From the NCBI GenBank assembly GCA_018398765.1, contig JAHBMJ010000252.1, positions 15,774 through 52,655 of the forward strand: a stretch of 36,882 nucleotides of DNA, read 5' to 3'. This DNA comes from Chromera velia (lineage: Eukaryota > Sar > Chromeraceae). Below, piece by piece: positions 1 through 13,853 of the stretch. A program made the translations under genes and the position numbers. Every line of letters begins with the position of its first letter. Position 1 is the first letter of the stretch. Under the pieces are notes generated by a model, which made no database searches, was not told the DNA's origin, and saw only the letters and a list, made by a program, of their open reading frames with translations.

Positions 1-59
1 TGCATAGCCCGACAAAGGACCAGAGAGACACTAAAGAAGTGAGAATTAACATGCATACA

Positions 60-75
60 TGCATGCATGCATGCA
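60..75. promoter_or_regulatory. TGCATGCA tandem motif upstream of the first gene
   Basis: The 16 bases TGCATGCATGCATGCA lie about 230 bp before the start codon of the gene at 305. TGCATGCA is a known binding site of an apicomplexan AP2-family factor, and the same octamer recurs before the gene at 23717. A regulatory role here is inference. It could also be a plain 4-bp microsatellite. Confidence 0.35.
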
Positions 76-304
76 AAACGAAAATTTGCTTCATGCACTA
101 TATATATATATATAGCTAGCTGTCCTGAACCCATTGGAAGGAAGGGCGGTCGATCAAGTCTCTCTGCTGTCGACTCTTACGTTTGCCACTGAGAAGAAAC
201 TGCAGAGATCATCTTGGTGCATGTGGGTGCAGGACGAATCCTTCAGTAACTCAGGAAGAAAAGAACGAAACAGTCTGTTGCCCGAACTGACCTGATTAAT
301 TACC

Positions 305-1630
305 ATGCCCACCGAAATCTTTAAATCCTCCCGCACCAACGCCCCCCACTCCCCTCAGTACGGGAAGCCGAAGCCGAACGACCGCACGGACGGACGAGGC
401 ATCACTGATGGGCCCAACTACACCCTCAGTGCGAACCCGGAGAGGCAGCGGGAGCCTCACACAAAGAACCTGAAGGGCCTCCTCTCAGGCAACGCCACGT
501 TCTCCAAGTTCAACCCCCACTCAGGAGTCAAGTCAGCTCACTTAGCTTCTGCCTTCCCGTTTCCTGCTGGAAAAACACCATCTTTCATGTCACCACTGAC
601 TTACACGCTTTCGATTCTGCAGGACCCGGGGCAGGACCCAGAAGGGATACACGACCTACTCGGGGGAGAATTTCCGCAACTTCAAGGTCAGTCAAATTAC
701 TCCCCTGTGTGCAATTCAACCCGTATACAGCTAGGCTTGTGTGTGCGAGGATCCATCCCCGTTCTTCCTGTGTGCAGCTGACAGCAAATGCGAGGGAACT
801 CCACCACCAGATGAAGCGCACCTACGACGGGGAGGACATCACCAAAACCAAAATACGTCAGTCAGTCAGCTTACTTCAGTCATGTGTGTGTGTTCTCTTT
901 ACTCAATTCAGCGCTGCCCGAATCGAAACAGTATCCACCGATTCATGTCATCTGAAGCTGCATATGTGGTCATGTCATCTGGAGCTGCATATGTGGTCAT
1001 GTCATCTGAAGCTGCATATGTGGTCATGTCATCTGGAGCTGCATATGTGGTCATGTCATCTGAAGCTGCATATGTGGTCATGTCATCTGGAGCTGCGTAT
1101 GTGGTCATGTCATCTGAAGCTGCATATGTGGTCATGTCATCTGAAGCTGCTGTCATATGTGGAAACGGCTTGCTTGTGTTTTTGCCTCAACATTCACGCG
1201 TCTGTCAGTCTTTTGATCTCACTCTTTCTCTCTGTGTCTCTCTCTGTGCCTGTGCATCTGTCTGCAGCCAGCTCTCTTCGCAAACCGAGACCGACTGCCA
1301 AAGTCAGCAGCCACGGACAGAAGAGGGGTGAAGCGTGGGTATGGGGCAAGGGGGGACAGGGGTTCAGAGGATGGGAACGGCACAGGGAAGGGCCTTCTAG
1401 AGGAGGCTGAGACGAGAGAAAAGCAGAGGAGAAAAAAAGTGTACATGTAGATACAACGAACGTGGGAGGGTAAGAAAAAAAAAGAAAAGAAGAGAATGGA
1501 TGCACGACCGGGTCCATCAGGCAGAAGAGGAAAGGGATGGCTGCCTTCGGATGCAAGAACACCAAAAAGGAGGCCTACTCCAGTGCACACACATGGCGCG
1601 CGCGCGCACACACACGCACACACAATATTA

Positions 1631-1664
<34 letters not shown>

Positions 1665-1892
1665 TATATAAATATATACATATAATTATATATATAATAT
1701 ATATAGAGAGAGAGAGAGAGAGAGATCCACATCCATTCCTTCATTCCATTTGCAGGCTGACAGTGCAAGCAGTCCCACGGGGGCCCCCCAGTTGACAGAG
1801 GGCCTCCCCGTCCAGGCCACCCCCCTGCCAGACTCCCATTCTCCCTCTGGGTCCCCCTCCCCCTATGCGAGTCTCATGTCGCCATGCTCAAG

Positions 1893-1927
<35 letters not shown>

Positions 1928-2060
1928 GGTCTGTCGGTCTGTCGGTCTGTCGGTCTGTCGGTCTGTCGGTCTGTCGGTCTGTCGGTCTGTCGGTCTGTCG
2001 GTCTGTCGGTCTGTCTGTCTGTTGGTCTGTCTGTTGGTCTGTCTGTTGGTCTGTCTGTTG

Positions 2061-2092
<32 letters not shown>

Positions 2093-2176
2093 GCCTCTCT
2101 GTCTGTGTGTCCGTCCGTCTGTCCGTCTGTCTGTCCGTCTGTCCGTCTGTCTGTCTGTCTGTCTGTCTGTCTGTTG

Positions 2177-2210
<34 letters not shown>

Positions 2211-2318
2211 TGGTCTGTCTGTTGGTCTGTCTGTCGGTCTGTCTGTCTGTCTGTCTGTTGCTGTCTTTTGGTCTGTCGGTCTGTCGGTCTGTCTGTCTGT
2301 CTGTCTGTCTGTCTTTTG

Positions 2319-2361
<43 letters not shown>

Positions 2362-4121
2362 GGCCTTTTCTTTCCTTTCCTCTAGGTAAATTGTCACATT
2401 CACTCGATCCTGGCAGCCGCCGGTTTCTTTTCTTTTTTGTGGGAAGTCTATCTTCCTGTATGCATGATTTGGACGATCCATTTATCTCTGAAAACTCTGA
2501 AGAACAAAGCCAACGGGCATGCACGTTTCAGATCCTCTTTTTTTTTTTTCTTGGTCTCCTTTCCTGGCCCAGTCCATTGGCAGGAACCCTCTGCAAATGA
2601 CCTTACACGACGGTGCAGCCTTTTGTGTTTTTGCTCTTGTGGATTTCTCCTTTTTCGTTTCCTTTCATTCCTTTCTCTCACTCTGTCTCTGCAGGTTCTC
2701 GTACATGACGATCCAGCCAGAGACGCTGCAGCTTCTGGACAACGCCGGGTGCCCCTCTCCTCTCAACAAGGAGGGCCACAAGACCGTGCCTGGGTGCGCC
2801 ACGTGGGTCCACAAGAAGGAGCCCAGACACGAGGTAGAACATCAGGACTGGCCCGCAGGGGTGCACTTGCTCAAACGGCCCCAGTCGACTTCCATCCTGA
2901 GGGCGAACCAGATGAGGAAGAACCGGGGGTTCTTCGATGATACCGGTAGGCTCAGGCTGCGTGCAGGGGGGGTGAGGGCCTTATGATTGATTGCTAGCTC
3001 TTTCTTTTGTGTTGTAGCAAACAGAGAGTTCAAACACAGAGACAGATGAGAAAATAGGAACTGGAAATGCTCCATTAGTCAACATCAAGATGGAAGAGAC
3101 GCACGCATGAGGTTACGGGATAACGAGGGGGGAGTCTGCGACGATTTCGGGACTGAGGATGCACGAACGATACTTCCGTTCTGTTCTCTGCTTTCTGTCG
3201 AAACCAACGCGGTCTCGAACACTCCTCTATTCCTATTCATTCAATATGTCAACAAACACAGGCTATAATTGACGGCTTCCATTGTACGCAGTGATCTGCC
3301 ATCAGGGGAAACAAAAACCCACAGTGAACAGCTTGTCTCAAAAAGGGGCAGGGCATTCCTTTCTCTTTTTCTTTTTTTCGTCTCGTCCGATCGCCCCCCT
3401 GCGTGCAGGCATTGAGGGAAGCAGACACTTCGACCAGTTTCTTTTTCTTTTTTCTTTGCATAGGAAAGTAAATACATGCCCCTCTGCGTGCAGCCATTGA
3501 GGGAAGGAGACACTTCGATCCAGAGGACGAAAAGCCGCACCCCGCAGAGATGTGGCACGAGACGGGGAAGCCCCTTCCACCCACCAGACAAAGAAACCCC
3601 CACAAAGCAAAGTAAGGAAGAAGAAAGGAATAAAGGCCTTTTGTCAACAATGAATTTCAACGGTGCAGCTTGCACAGTCCAACGAGCGAGTCATGGAATC
3701 AATCGAAGTCCCGTGTCCCACTCACGTGAACGCAAAGCAATTTTCTGAGGAGTAATCGATGTGGACAGGATAAGATTTCTTTCTGCGTTGCCTGATGAGC
3801 ACCCATGTGAATCCCAAGAGAGGGAGGCACTTCATGTAGACTTTGCCGGGGGGTCGAGCCCCACTTACCCAAAAAGAGAACAGCCCCCTCCATCTTGAGC
3901 ATGGAACTAAGCCGCATCTTGGAAATCAAGGAGCTTTCATTTCTTCTTTCTACCCAGTCCTCTGTTCGTTCCTCCCTCCTTGTCTGCTCTGCAGGAGGAC
4001 CTACGACTGGTCGAAGAAGACCCGGGAGACCTTCATTACCCTCTCGCACATCAACGCACCCCCTCCGGCGTCTCTGACAGGGAAGCGACAAGTCAGCGTG
4101 AGCAAAGTCAAACTCTCTTGA
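305..4121 (+). CDS. Unrecognised 357-residue protein, 8 exons
   Basis: I do not recognise this protein. Eight exons join in frame with GT-AG introns: 305-531, 623-686, 778-856, 1268-1338, 1756-1892, 2695-2945, 3494-3611 and 3995-4121. They total 1074 bases, or 357 residues plus a TGA stop. Phases match at every junction, which is the main support. The start is the ATG at 305 in a favourable context (ttaccATGc). The product is basic and polar with no signal peptide, membrane span or long coiled coil. It has aromatic and basic patches such as KGYTTYSGENFRNFK in exon 2 and RTYDWSKKTRETF in exon 8, and a Ser/Pro-rich linker in exon 5. Such a composition suits a structural or cytoskeleton-binding protein, but that is a guess. 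If the intron after exon 7 is retained, translation stops at once at TAA 3613. The donor of exon 4 (GTATGG) is the least certain junction, and exons upstream of 305 cannot be excluded. Confidence 0.72.
944..1150. repeat. 27-bp minisatellite in intron 3 of the first gene
   Basis: Seven full copies and one partial copy of a 27-bp unit (starting CATGTCATCTGAAGCTGCAT) run head to tail. The units alternate between GAA and GGA at one position: GAA, GGA, GAA, GGA, GAA, GGA, GAA, GAA. This indicates expansion as a 54-bp pair. The length is a multiple of three, so several frames on both strands stay open, but the array lies inside intron 3 (857-1267) and is not needed for the spliced frame. Confidence 0.9.
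1583..1725. repeat. Compound CA/CG, TA and GA microsatellite in intron 4
   Basis: A CA/CG run, then a TA-rich run with single-base interruptions, then a GA run follow one another inside intron 4 (1339-1755). The array ends about 30 bp before the acceptor of exon 5. Confidence 0.9.
1893..2362. repeat. GTCT/GTCG tetranucleotide array starting at the splice donor of exon 5
   Basis: About 470 bp are almost wholly GTCT repeats with ordered variants: a block of 8-bp GTCTGTCG units near 1925-2010, a block of 12-bp GTCTGTCTGTTG units near 2010-2060, then mixed GTCC and GTTG units. The first repeat unit is itself the 5' splice site of intron 5 (exon ends at 1892, AG|GTCTGT). Long open frames across it in several frames are composition artefacts. 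Confidence 0.95.
3395..3523 (+). repeat. Duplicated 3' splice site of intron 6
   Basis: About 43 bp covering a pyrimidine-rich stretch, an AG acceptor and the first coding bases occur twice, with acceptors ending at 3408 and 3493 (85 bp apart). Both read close to GCGTGCAG then CATTGAGGGAAG. Only the downstream acceptor joins exon 6 to the open frame of exon 7. Use of the upstream copy leads to a TGA within about 30 codons. Confidence 0.8.
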
Positions 4122-6292
4122 CAGGAGAATCAGAAGAACAGACAGTCTTTCTCTAGCGACACGAAACAGAACCAACACGCGAGGCACACATGGCTCTGCT
4201 GTCTCTGTGGATGCATGGGCTCTCAACGGATAACAAACTCTTCGTTTCTTTGCCTTTCTGTCGCTTTTCCCTGATGCCTTTTGAGCCCGCTGTGAACACC
4301 TTAGGATCTGTCTGAGCTCTCGAATAGTTCTGCCGTGCCCCTCAGACCGCCAGTGTCCACTAATCCTTTTCCACTCTCCCAATATCCCGCTCTATCTTCT
4401 ATGTCTGCAGTTCCCCAACAGGATTGGACTCCACTGAGGCCATAAGGAGAGGGTCTCTCTGCAGCAGGGATATCCATCTTTGGCCTGCCTGTCATCTTTC
4501 AATGTGTATGCTCATATTTGGGGGGAATGAGGGAGGGTGAAGTCAAACTTGGCGCGTCTGGGTAAAGAGAGCAGAGCCGGATGGATGGGGGACAAGGTTG
4601 AACGAAGGGACTGGCTCAGTGATGCAGTTCCTCTTTTGGTTGGACCCCCTTCCCTGTGGCCGGGTGGATTGAAGGATGGGTGCTTTTTCTGGAGCTTCCG
4701 TCGATATCCGCACGTCCAAGCTTCCTTCCCTGGTTGATGGACTCACTTTGCTTCCTTCCTTCCGGTGGCCGATGGATGGATAGATGAGCTTTTTGGTCGT
4801 CCTCTTTCTTTCTTTCTCTCTGTCTTTCTTTCGCTCTTGTTTGTCTGATCGACTCGAGCATCTAGCCGGGATTGGAGGTGGGGCGGTTGTCTGACAGGAT
4901 TTCTCTTGGAGTTTGCTTAATGTTTGTTTCGGTGGGTCAGATCGTCAGACGTGTGCTTACATCAGAAGGAATATGGGCATGACTGTGATGTATGATTTGC
5001 CTATGCATGATTGGTGCATGCATGGTGTGTTGGTATACATGTCAATCTGTGGATGTGCTGATGATGAAAAGAATGACCGAAGTTGCGGCGAGGTTGTTGT
5101 GCATAAACAGGGCCAGAACAATGAGAGAGAAACGCGGACCGCCATGCAGACGCTTACGCACACATCCAGTCGGCAAAGTCGGTTGTCTTCTGGGTCAAAA
5201 AGGTGAATGGGGAGACAACTGGGAAGCTTGACACCTGCACACGACTGCGTGCTCTCGAAGATCATCCATCCAAAATAAAAGGAAGATTCATAGGGCAGGA
5301 CGGCGGAAGATGGCCCACCGATCTGGGTCGAAAAGCCAGCGTCAGCGCGGTGACCGTCCCTTCGCAGAGAACCTTTTCTCGATTTGCCTTTTTCACGGGG
5401 TCCGCTTTATCTGTAAACGACCGTGCATGCATGCAAATCGCGGTACAAATTGAAACTTGATTTAAAACAACAGCGTGCCTCAGGCTGTCTGCTGCCAATT
5501 GCTTTTATTGAAAGTTTTGCGTTGCAGCTGTTTCTATGAAATTAGGTACAAGCTATATATATACAGCCTATAATACAGGTTATACAAAATGTGTCGATTG
5601 ATGCCAAATCCTAGCTTGAGTTTAAACAATTAAATTAAACTCCACCTTAGTGGAGTTTAAACTAGCTAGAGTTTGAACTTAAGGTGGAGTTTAAACTAGA
5701 TTTTAAACTCCCGGGCGTTGCATAAATGCATCGTTTTGCTAGCTTATATGTATATCGGCTATAAACTAAGAGCTCAGTTGTACATTAATCAAAATTGTCA
5801 ATCGCTTTCTAAAATATCTCAGTGATAAAATAATTTAACGCAGCCATTTTTTAGGCCATTTTGTAACAAAACAGAGAAAATGTTACAAATGCAAAAGTGA
5901 TGCCACAGCCATAAATTTGTGAACGCTTCCTGGCAGTTACGATCGAATCAAGTAATTTGAGCTGTAATTTAAACAGAAATTTGAATTATTTAATAGGGTA
6001 GTATGTTTATATGTTAATTAGACTATGACTATGATGCGTCATGGAATCATGGATCGTCATCTCGAAAGCTATACTCTAGAAGCTACTAGCTTAATGACCT
6101 AGTTAATGACTCAGGTTCTTGTTGATCATCAAGCATATGCTGTAATCAAAAATAAGAACTGTAAATCTAGGTACGTATTGCATGGCTAAATGAACTAGCA
6201 AGTAAAAAAAAAAGATCTCCCAAAACTTGTCACTTTTTTTTAAAATGTAAAATCCTAAGGTCAAGCAGTAAGTCAAACTAGAAGTCAAACAA
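4122..6292. other. Gene-free region between the first gene and the retrotransposon
   Basis: I see no convincing gene here. The first part (to about 5500) has mixed composition with short unconnected open frames lacking shared splice phases. From about 5500 the sequence becomes strongly AT-rich. A TGCATGCATGCA run is at 5424-5435, and an inverted repeat starts at 5635. The 3' untranslated region of the gene ending at 4121 must lie at the left edge. Confidence 0.6.
5635..5711. repeat. Perfect hairpin nested in a larger inverted repeat
   Basis: Bases 5635-5645 (TTAAACTCCAC) pair perfectly with 5650-5660 (GTGGAGTTTAA) across a 4-base loop. A further copy, reading AAGGTGGAGTTTAAAC, follows near 5690, so the first arm can also pair over a longer distance. 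GGAGTTTAAACT-type words occur several times nearby. It may be the remnant of a small inverted-repeat element or a structured transcript end. No gene is adjacent. Confidence 0.7.
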
Positions 6293-6299
6293 CTGTTCT
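6293..6299. repeat. Left target-site duplication CTGTTCT
   Basis: CTGTTCT immediately precedes the left LTR, and the same seven bases immediately follow the right LTR at 19905-19911. Copia-type integration normally duplicates 5 bp, so two bases may match by chance or the LTR ends may be offset by two. Confidence 0.8.
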
Positions 6300-6550
6300 T
6301 GTGAAAGAAAACGACGGTCCCGTTCCTGGTCGGATTCGCGGAGGGTGAATTCCGGTCCCGGCCTTTCCATTCGTCCCTTCGCCCCGAGCCAGAGAAAGGA
6401 GCGACGCGTACGCGGCCGCCCGTCCACACGGGATAGCGGGGCATCCGCGACAGAGGTGTGCATGTTGTGAGTTCCATGGTATAGCCTGCATATACTTTGG
6501 CGTAAGAAATACACCCGAGGCACTCACCGTGGTGGTGTGTGCTCCAAGCC

Positions 6551-6560
6551 TTTATATAGG
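6551..6560 (+). promoter_or_regulatory. Putative TATA element of the LTR promoter
   Basis: TTTATATAGG is identical in both LTRs (second copy 19409-19418) and lies just upstream of the hairpin cluster. It is the best TATA candidate for the element's transcription start. A second AT run near 6733 is changed in the right LTR. Confidence 0.45.
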
Positions 6561-6571
6561 ATTCAATTAAG

Positions 6572-6673
6572 CCGATGGTGCGGTTATGCCATCGGAGGCT
6601 TCAGAATTAATTCCGGTCCCGAATTAATTTCCAGACAGTCAGACAGACGTGCACGGCGGTTACCGTCCGTCTG
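6572..6673 (+). other. Cluster of three stem-loops in the LTR
   Basis: Three inverted repeats follow one another. The first pairs 6572-6578 (CCGATGG) with 6589-6595 (CCATCGG). The second pairs 6604-6613 (GAATTAATTC) with 6621-6630 with one end mismatch. The third pairs 6640-6649 with 6664-6673 with one mismatch that is a G-U pair in RNA. The block is identical in the right LTR (19430-19531). Confidence 0.6.
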
Positions 6674-7030
6674 AATGAGAGACTTAACCTAGGGACTGAC
6701 AGAGCTTCATGTGTAGGATCTGTACTGTGCCCTATATATCTCTGGGGTTCTTTTGTGCTCTGAGTATTGCACGAGGCCACCAGCAGGAGCGTACTGTGGA
6801 CTGTGGGGGTTCATAGATTTTCTGTCTGGTGAAGAGACTGATCAGATATTTATTTCTGATTATCTGTATCGGTCTAGACAAGTACGTTAGGGTGACGTAT
6901 TCGGAGAGGGCCAGGAATTCGGGAGTATAGCAGTTTGAGGAGTCCTCTGGATAGGCTAGAGGATCGACACGGGAGGGCCCATAGGATTCTACTGGAGGAA
7001 TCTCAAGAGAGGTGAGACTCTACTTTTCAC

Positions 7031-7048
7031 TGGTACCATCACTGAGGG
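7031..7048 (+). other. Putative primer-binding site
   Basis: One base after the left LTR the sequence reads TGGTACCATCACTGAGGG. It starts with the TGG expected to pair with the CCA end of a tRNA. I could not assign the tRNA. Confidence 0.55.
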
Positions 7049-7118
7049 AGTCTCCTGTTGTTATTCCGACAACATTCCCCTTGTTGTATTCCCGATTCCC
7101 TACTGCAGCTGACTTACC

Positions 7119-8391
7119 ATGGGTCCCAAGAAGGACGCTCCCCACGGGTACGTCGCGATCAAGGGTATGGAGGCGAAGACCGTAGGCGTCTTCGGCCTTA
7201 CGGACAATGCGGACATCATCGAGTGGGTACGGTAATATGCAGATACTGCATGTTGCCATTCTTGGGGACTCAGAGGAGTGGTACGGTGGGCTCACCCTCA
7301 CCAACAGGGACAAGGTGGGGGTCAACGTCAAGCACTATGTCGCAAGGACCGAGGTGGAAGTGCTGGAGAAGGTGGTAGAATGGGTGCCCCACCTCAGCTC
7401 GGAAGTCTCTGAGCAGCTCCAAATTTTCCACAGGCACGTTGTGGACTGCGTCTCTCCACCCGACGCGGAGTGAATGAAGAGATATCTGCAGCGGACCGAC
7501 GTCCTAAGAATGGGGAAGGCGAGGATCATAGAAATCAGGGAGCTTCTCTCACACTGAGAGAAGGAGAGAATCTCTGGTCCCCAGTTGAAGTCCCTGAACG
7601 AGCAGATCCTCTGCCTGCAGACTCTGAAAGAACCCTCCTCCCTCTCCCTGTCTCGCCTTGTTATGTTTTCTTTAGGTGGGGAACTCCATGGGGGAGCTCC
7701 AACAGAGACGAAAGTGAAGATAGAGGAGGAGACGGGAACGATACCAGACACCTCCCGTCAGATGTCCATCCCCATGTCCAGTGAGCAGCGTCCGGCCTCT
7801 GATAAGCGGGACCGCCGTAGCAGTAGCAGTAGCAGTTCCAGTGGGGGGGTGCAGGTGGTCGGTGTGCGACCTGATACCATCCTGATGGAGAAGAAAAGGA
7901 AGCAGTACGAGGACCTCGTGGCCCAGATATCAGGTCTGGACGCCCCACGGGGTGCTGATAAGCTCCAAATTTTGGAGATCCGGAAGGAGGAAAATGAAGT
8001 GCTGAGTGGCATACCCAAGAGGGACAACTTCCCTGAGGGGTCCGAAGGGAAAGAGGAGTACGCATCAGAGCTGGCATCCTGGGCCGAAAAGAAAGAGGTC
8101 TTCGACGCTGGGAAGGCTGACAGAGATACGCTGGTAGCGACCCTGCAAGGTCACATTGACCAGTTGGCGTCTGATGTGTTTGCTTTGAACGAGCAGGCCA
8201 ACAAACTCCGAAAGGAGATAGACGTGCTCTCTCCTTCTCCCCAGGCCAAGGGCATCCCTGGAGGTGCTGCTGAAGGCCGCCTGCCTTCGGTATTCCAGAT
8301 AACCCCCCTTACGGGTGGGGGGGTGTATCCTGCAGTGTCTCTCCCTGAACCTGCGATGGTGTCTGTAGGTAGGGGGGGTGCGTACTGGTGA
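7119..8391 (+). pseudogene. Gag-like N-terminal region (broken)
   Basis: The ATG at 7119 has a strong context (accATGggt) and opens a 38-codon frame ending at TAA 7233. The coding sense then continues in the next frame from about 7230 to 8391, with in-frame TGA codons at 7471 and 7555. The product is charged and partly helical (for example VEVLEKVVEWVPHLSSEVSE). After that come a Ser-rich stretch near 7819 and a coiled coil around 7880-8240. Nothing in it is diagnostic. The Gag assignment rests on its place just after the primer-binding site and on the zinc knuckle downstream. A run of seven G at about 8370 marks the shift into the frame of the next segment. Confidence 0.6.
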
Positions 8392-10031
8392 TGTCGGGGC
8401 TCCGGGGGCTCCTGACATCTTCTCTTTCCTGGGAGTTGGGGAGTCGAGTGGAACTCGGGGGAGGCCGAAGTATAACCCTAAGGATCCCTTCATCGCCTAC
8501 ACCCTGGAGGAGATCTTGACATCGGTCCCGAGGACCTTTGTGGAGATGCGCGATAAGGTTGTGGCGATGATCTTTACGCACTTTTTCAAGATGATCCAGT
8601 ACTCGACCTCTGCTCTCATCCTGGAGTATGAGAGGATTGCTTGTAAACCCTGTCGGTTCGGTATCTACACAGAGCTGCTGGCATATCACAAGCGTCTCTT
8701 GAACCACCTGGTTGAGGAAAACATCGTCCACGAGCTTAGCGTGAAGTACAGGCTCGGGCTCTTGACGGCGCACCTGCTAAACGACCTCATAATGAGGTCG
8801 CAGGAGAGGCAGAACCCGGTGGACCTCACCAGCGAAGTGGAGATCACTAAGAAGATCCACGTCATCGCTGCCCAGGCGGAGACCTTCAATAAGTCTCTCG
8901 GGGATGCCTGGGACCGAGGCCTGGTTAAGAGAGCTCTCGTCGAGGACTTGAAGAGAGAGTGGGAACAGAAGGCGGCAACCTTCGGTGTGAAGGACTCGGG
9001 GGGTACCTCGCGGGGGGGCATCATTCCGAAGGTTCCTTTCGTGGCGTTCGCGGGACCTGGAAGAGTCTTACAGAGGAAGTCCCCTTCCAAGACAAAGGGA
9101 GGGAAACCCTCAGGAGGAAAGACCTCTGACTCTGGTGGGAAGGGCAGGGGCAACTCTGATCGCGGGAGGCAGGGCGGTGCTGGAGGGGGTTTTGGCAAAG
9201 GAGATGGCGGGGGGAGCTCCAATCGGGGGCGCTCTCCTGGGTCCAATTCCTCTGCTCCCTCCAGTCAATACAATGACAAGGGGGTAGAAAGAAAGGACCG
9301 TCCTCCCACTCAGGCCGTTGTTAACTTAAGGGACCCCAACAGGAACCCCGTTCTCGATCGATACGGTGTCCAACACCGGGACAGAACCGGATCGGATGCG
9401 TTTATCGGGACGATGGCGGGACCTGGAGAAACAGTTACTCCCATCAAGCCCAGTCAGTGGGATGAAGAGTTTGGGTCTTTGTGGGATAAAGCGTGTTGGG
9501 ATCCTACCAGCCGGAAGAGCCTTTCCTACGGGTACCGCGATGGGCAGTGCCTGAGATGCAACCGTCCGGACGGACATGCAGAGTGGGGGGGCCATGGGGC
9601 CTGTCTTTGGATTCGGAAGAAGGACGGCTGCCCAGCATGTAAAACGATGGGCCATGCTCCCAACAACTGCTCTGACAAGAATGCGAAGAAACGGTGGATG
9701 ATAAAGCAGATGGACAAGACCAGGCAGGACAGGGGCGGCTCTGGGGGCCGTCCCAAAGGTCCTCCGGGAGGAGGAGGCCGTGGAGGCAGCTCTGGAGACC
9801 GTCGAGGGTCTCCCTATCCTGGTCGTGGGGGCAGCTCAGGGGGGAGAGGAGGCGGTGGGGGTCGTGGCCATGGTGGGCACACCCTTTCTCCTGGCAGGTT
9901 CAATAACGAGAACTTCGAGAAGAAGAACTCAGACTCCGGACAGGCACAGCGGGGGGGTAGTGTCCCTCCTGTGTCCTCGCAGAATGTCGATCCTGGGAGT
10001 CAGGACGACGATGATGATGTCATAGTGACGG

Positions 10032-13853
<3,822 letters not shown>

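Larger units (their letters stand above)
6300..7029 (+). repeat. Left LTR, 730 bp
   Basis: The LTR begins TGTGAAAG and ends TTTTCA. It matches 19158-19904 along its whole length at roughly 96% identity by hand count, apart from a 17-bp block near 6912 that is missing here. A TATA-like TTTATATAGG lies at 6551-6560, followed by three hairpins. Confidence 0.95.

Noticed and set aside
741-1410. Open frames of 80-230 codons with a nine-residue repeat
   Set aside because: They come from the 27-bp minisatellite in intron 3, whose period keeps frames open on both strands.
1750-2600. Long open frames of repeating SVCL or TDRQ residues on both strands
   Set aside because: They are translations of the GTCT tetranucleotide array inside intron 5.
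3018-3049. Alternative last exon of the first gene ending at TGA 3047
   Set aside because: The TTGTAG acceptor at 3017 keeps frame but gives only about ten residues. The acceptor at 3493 leads to two further good exons. It could still be a minor isoform.
3699-4382. 227-codon minus-strand open frame
   Set aside because: It overlaps exon 8 and the 3' end of the first gene on the opposite strand, and has no motif or splice support.
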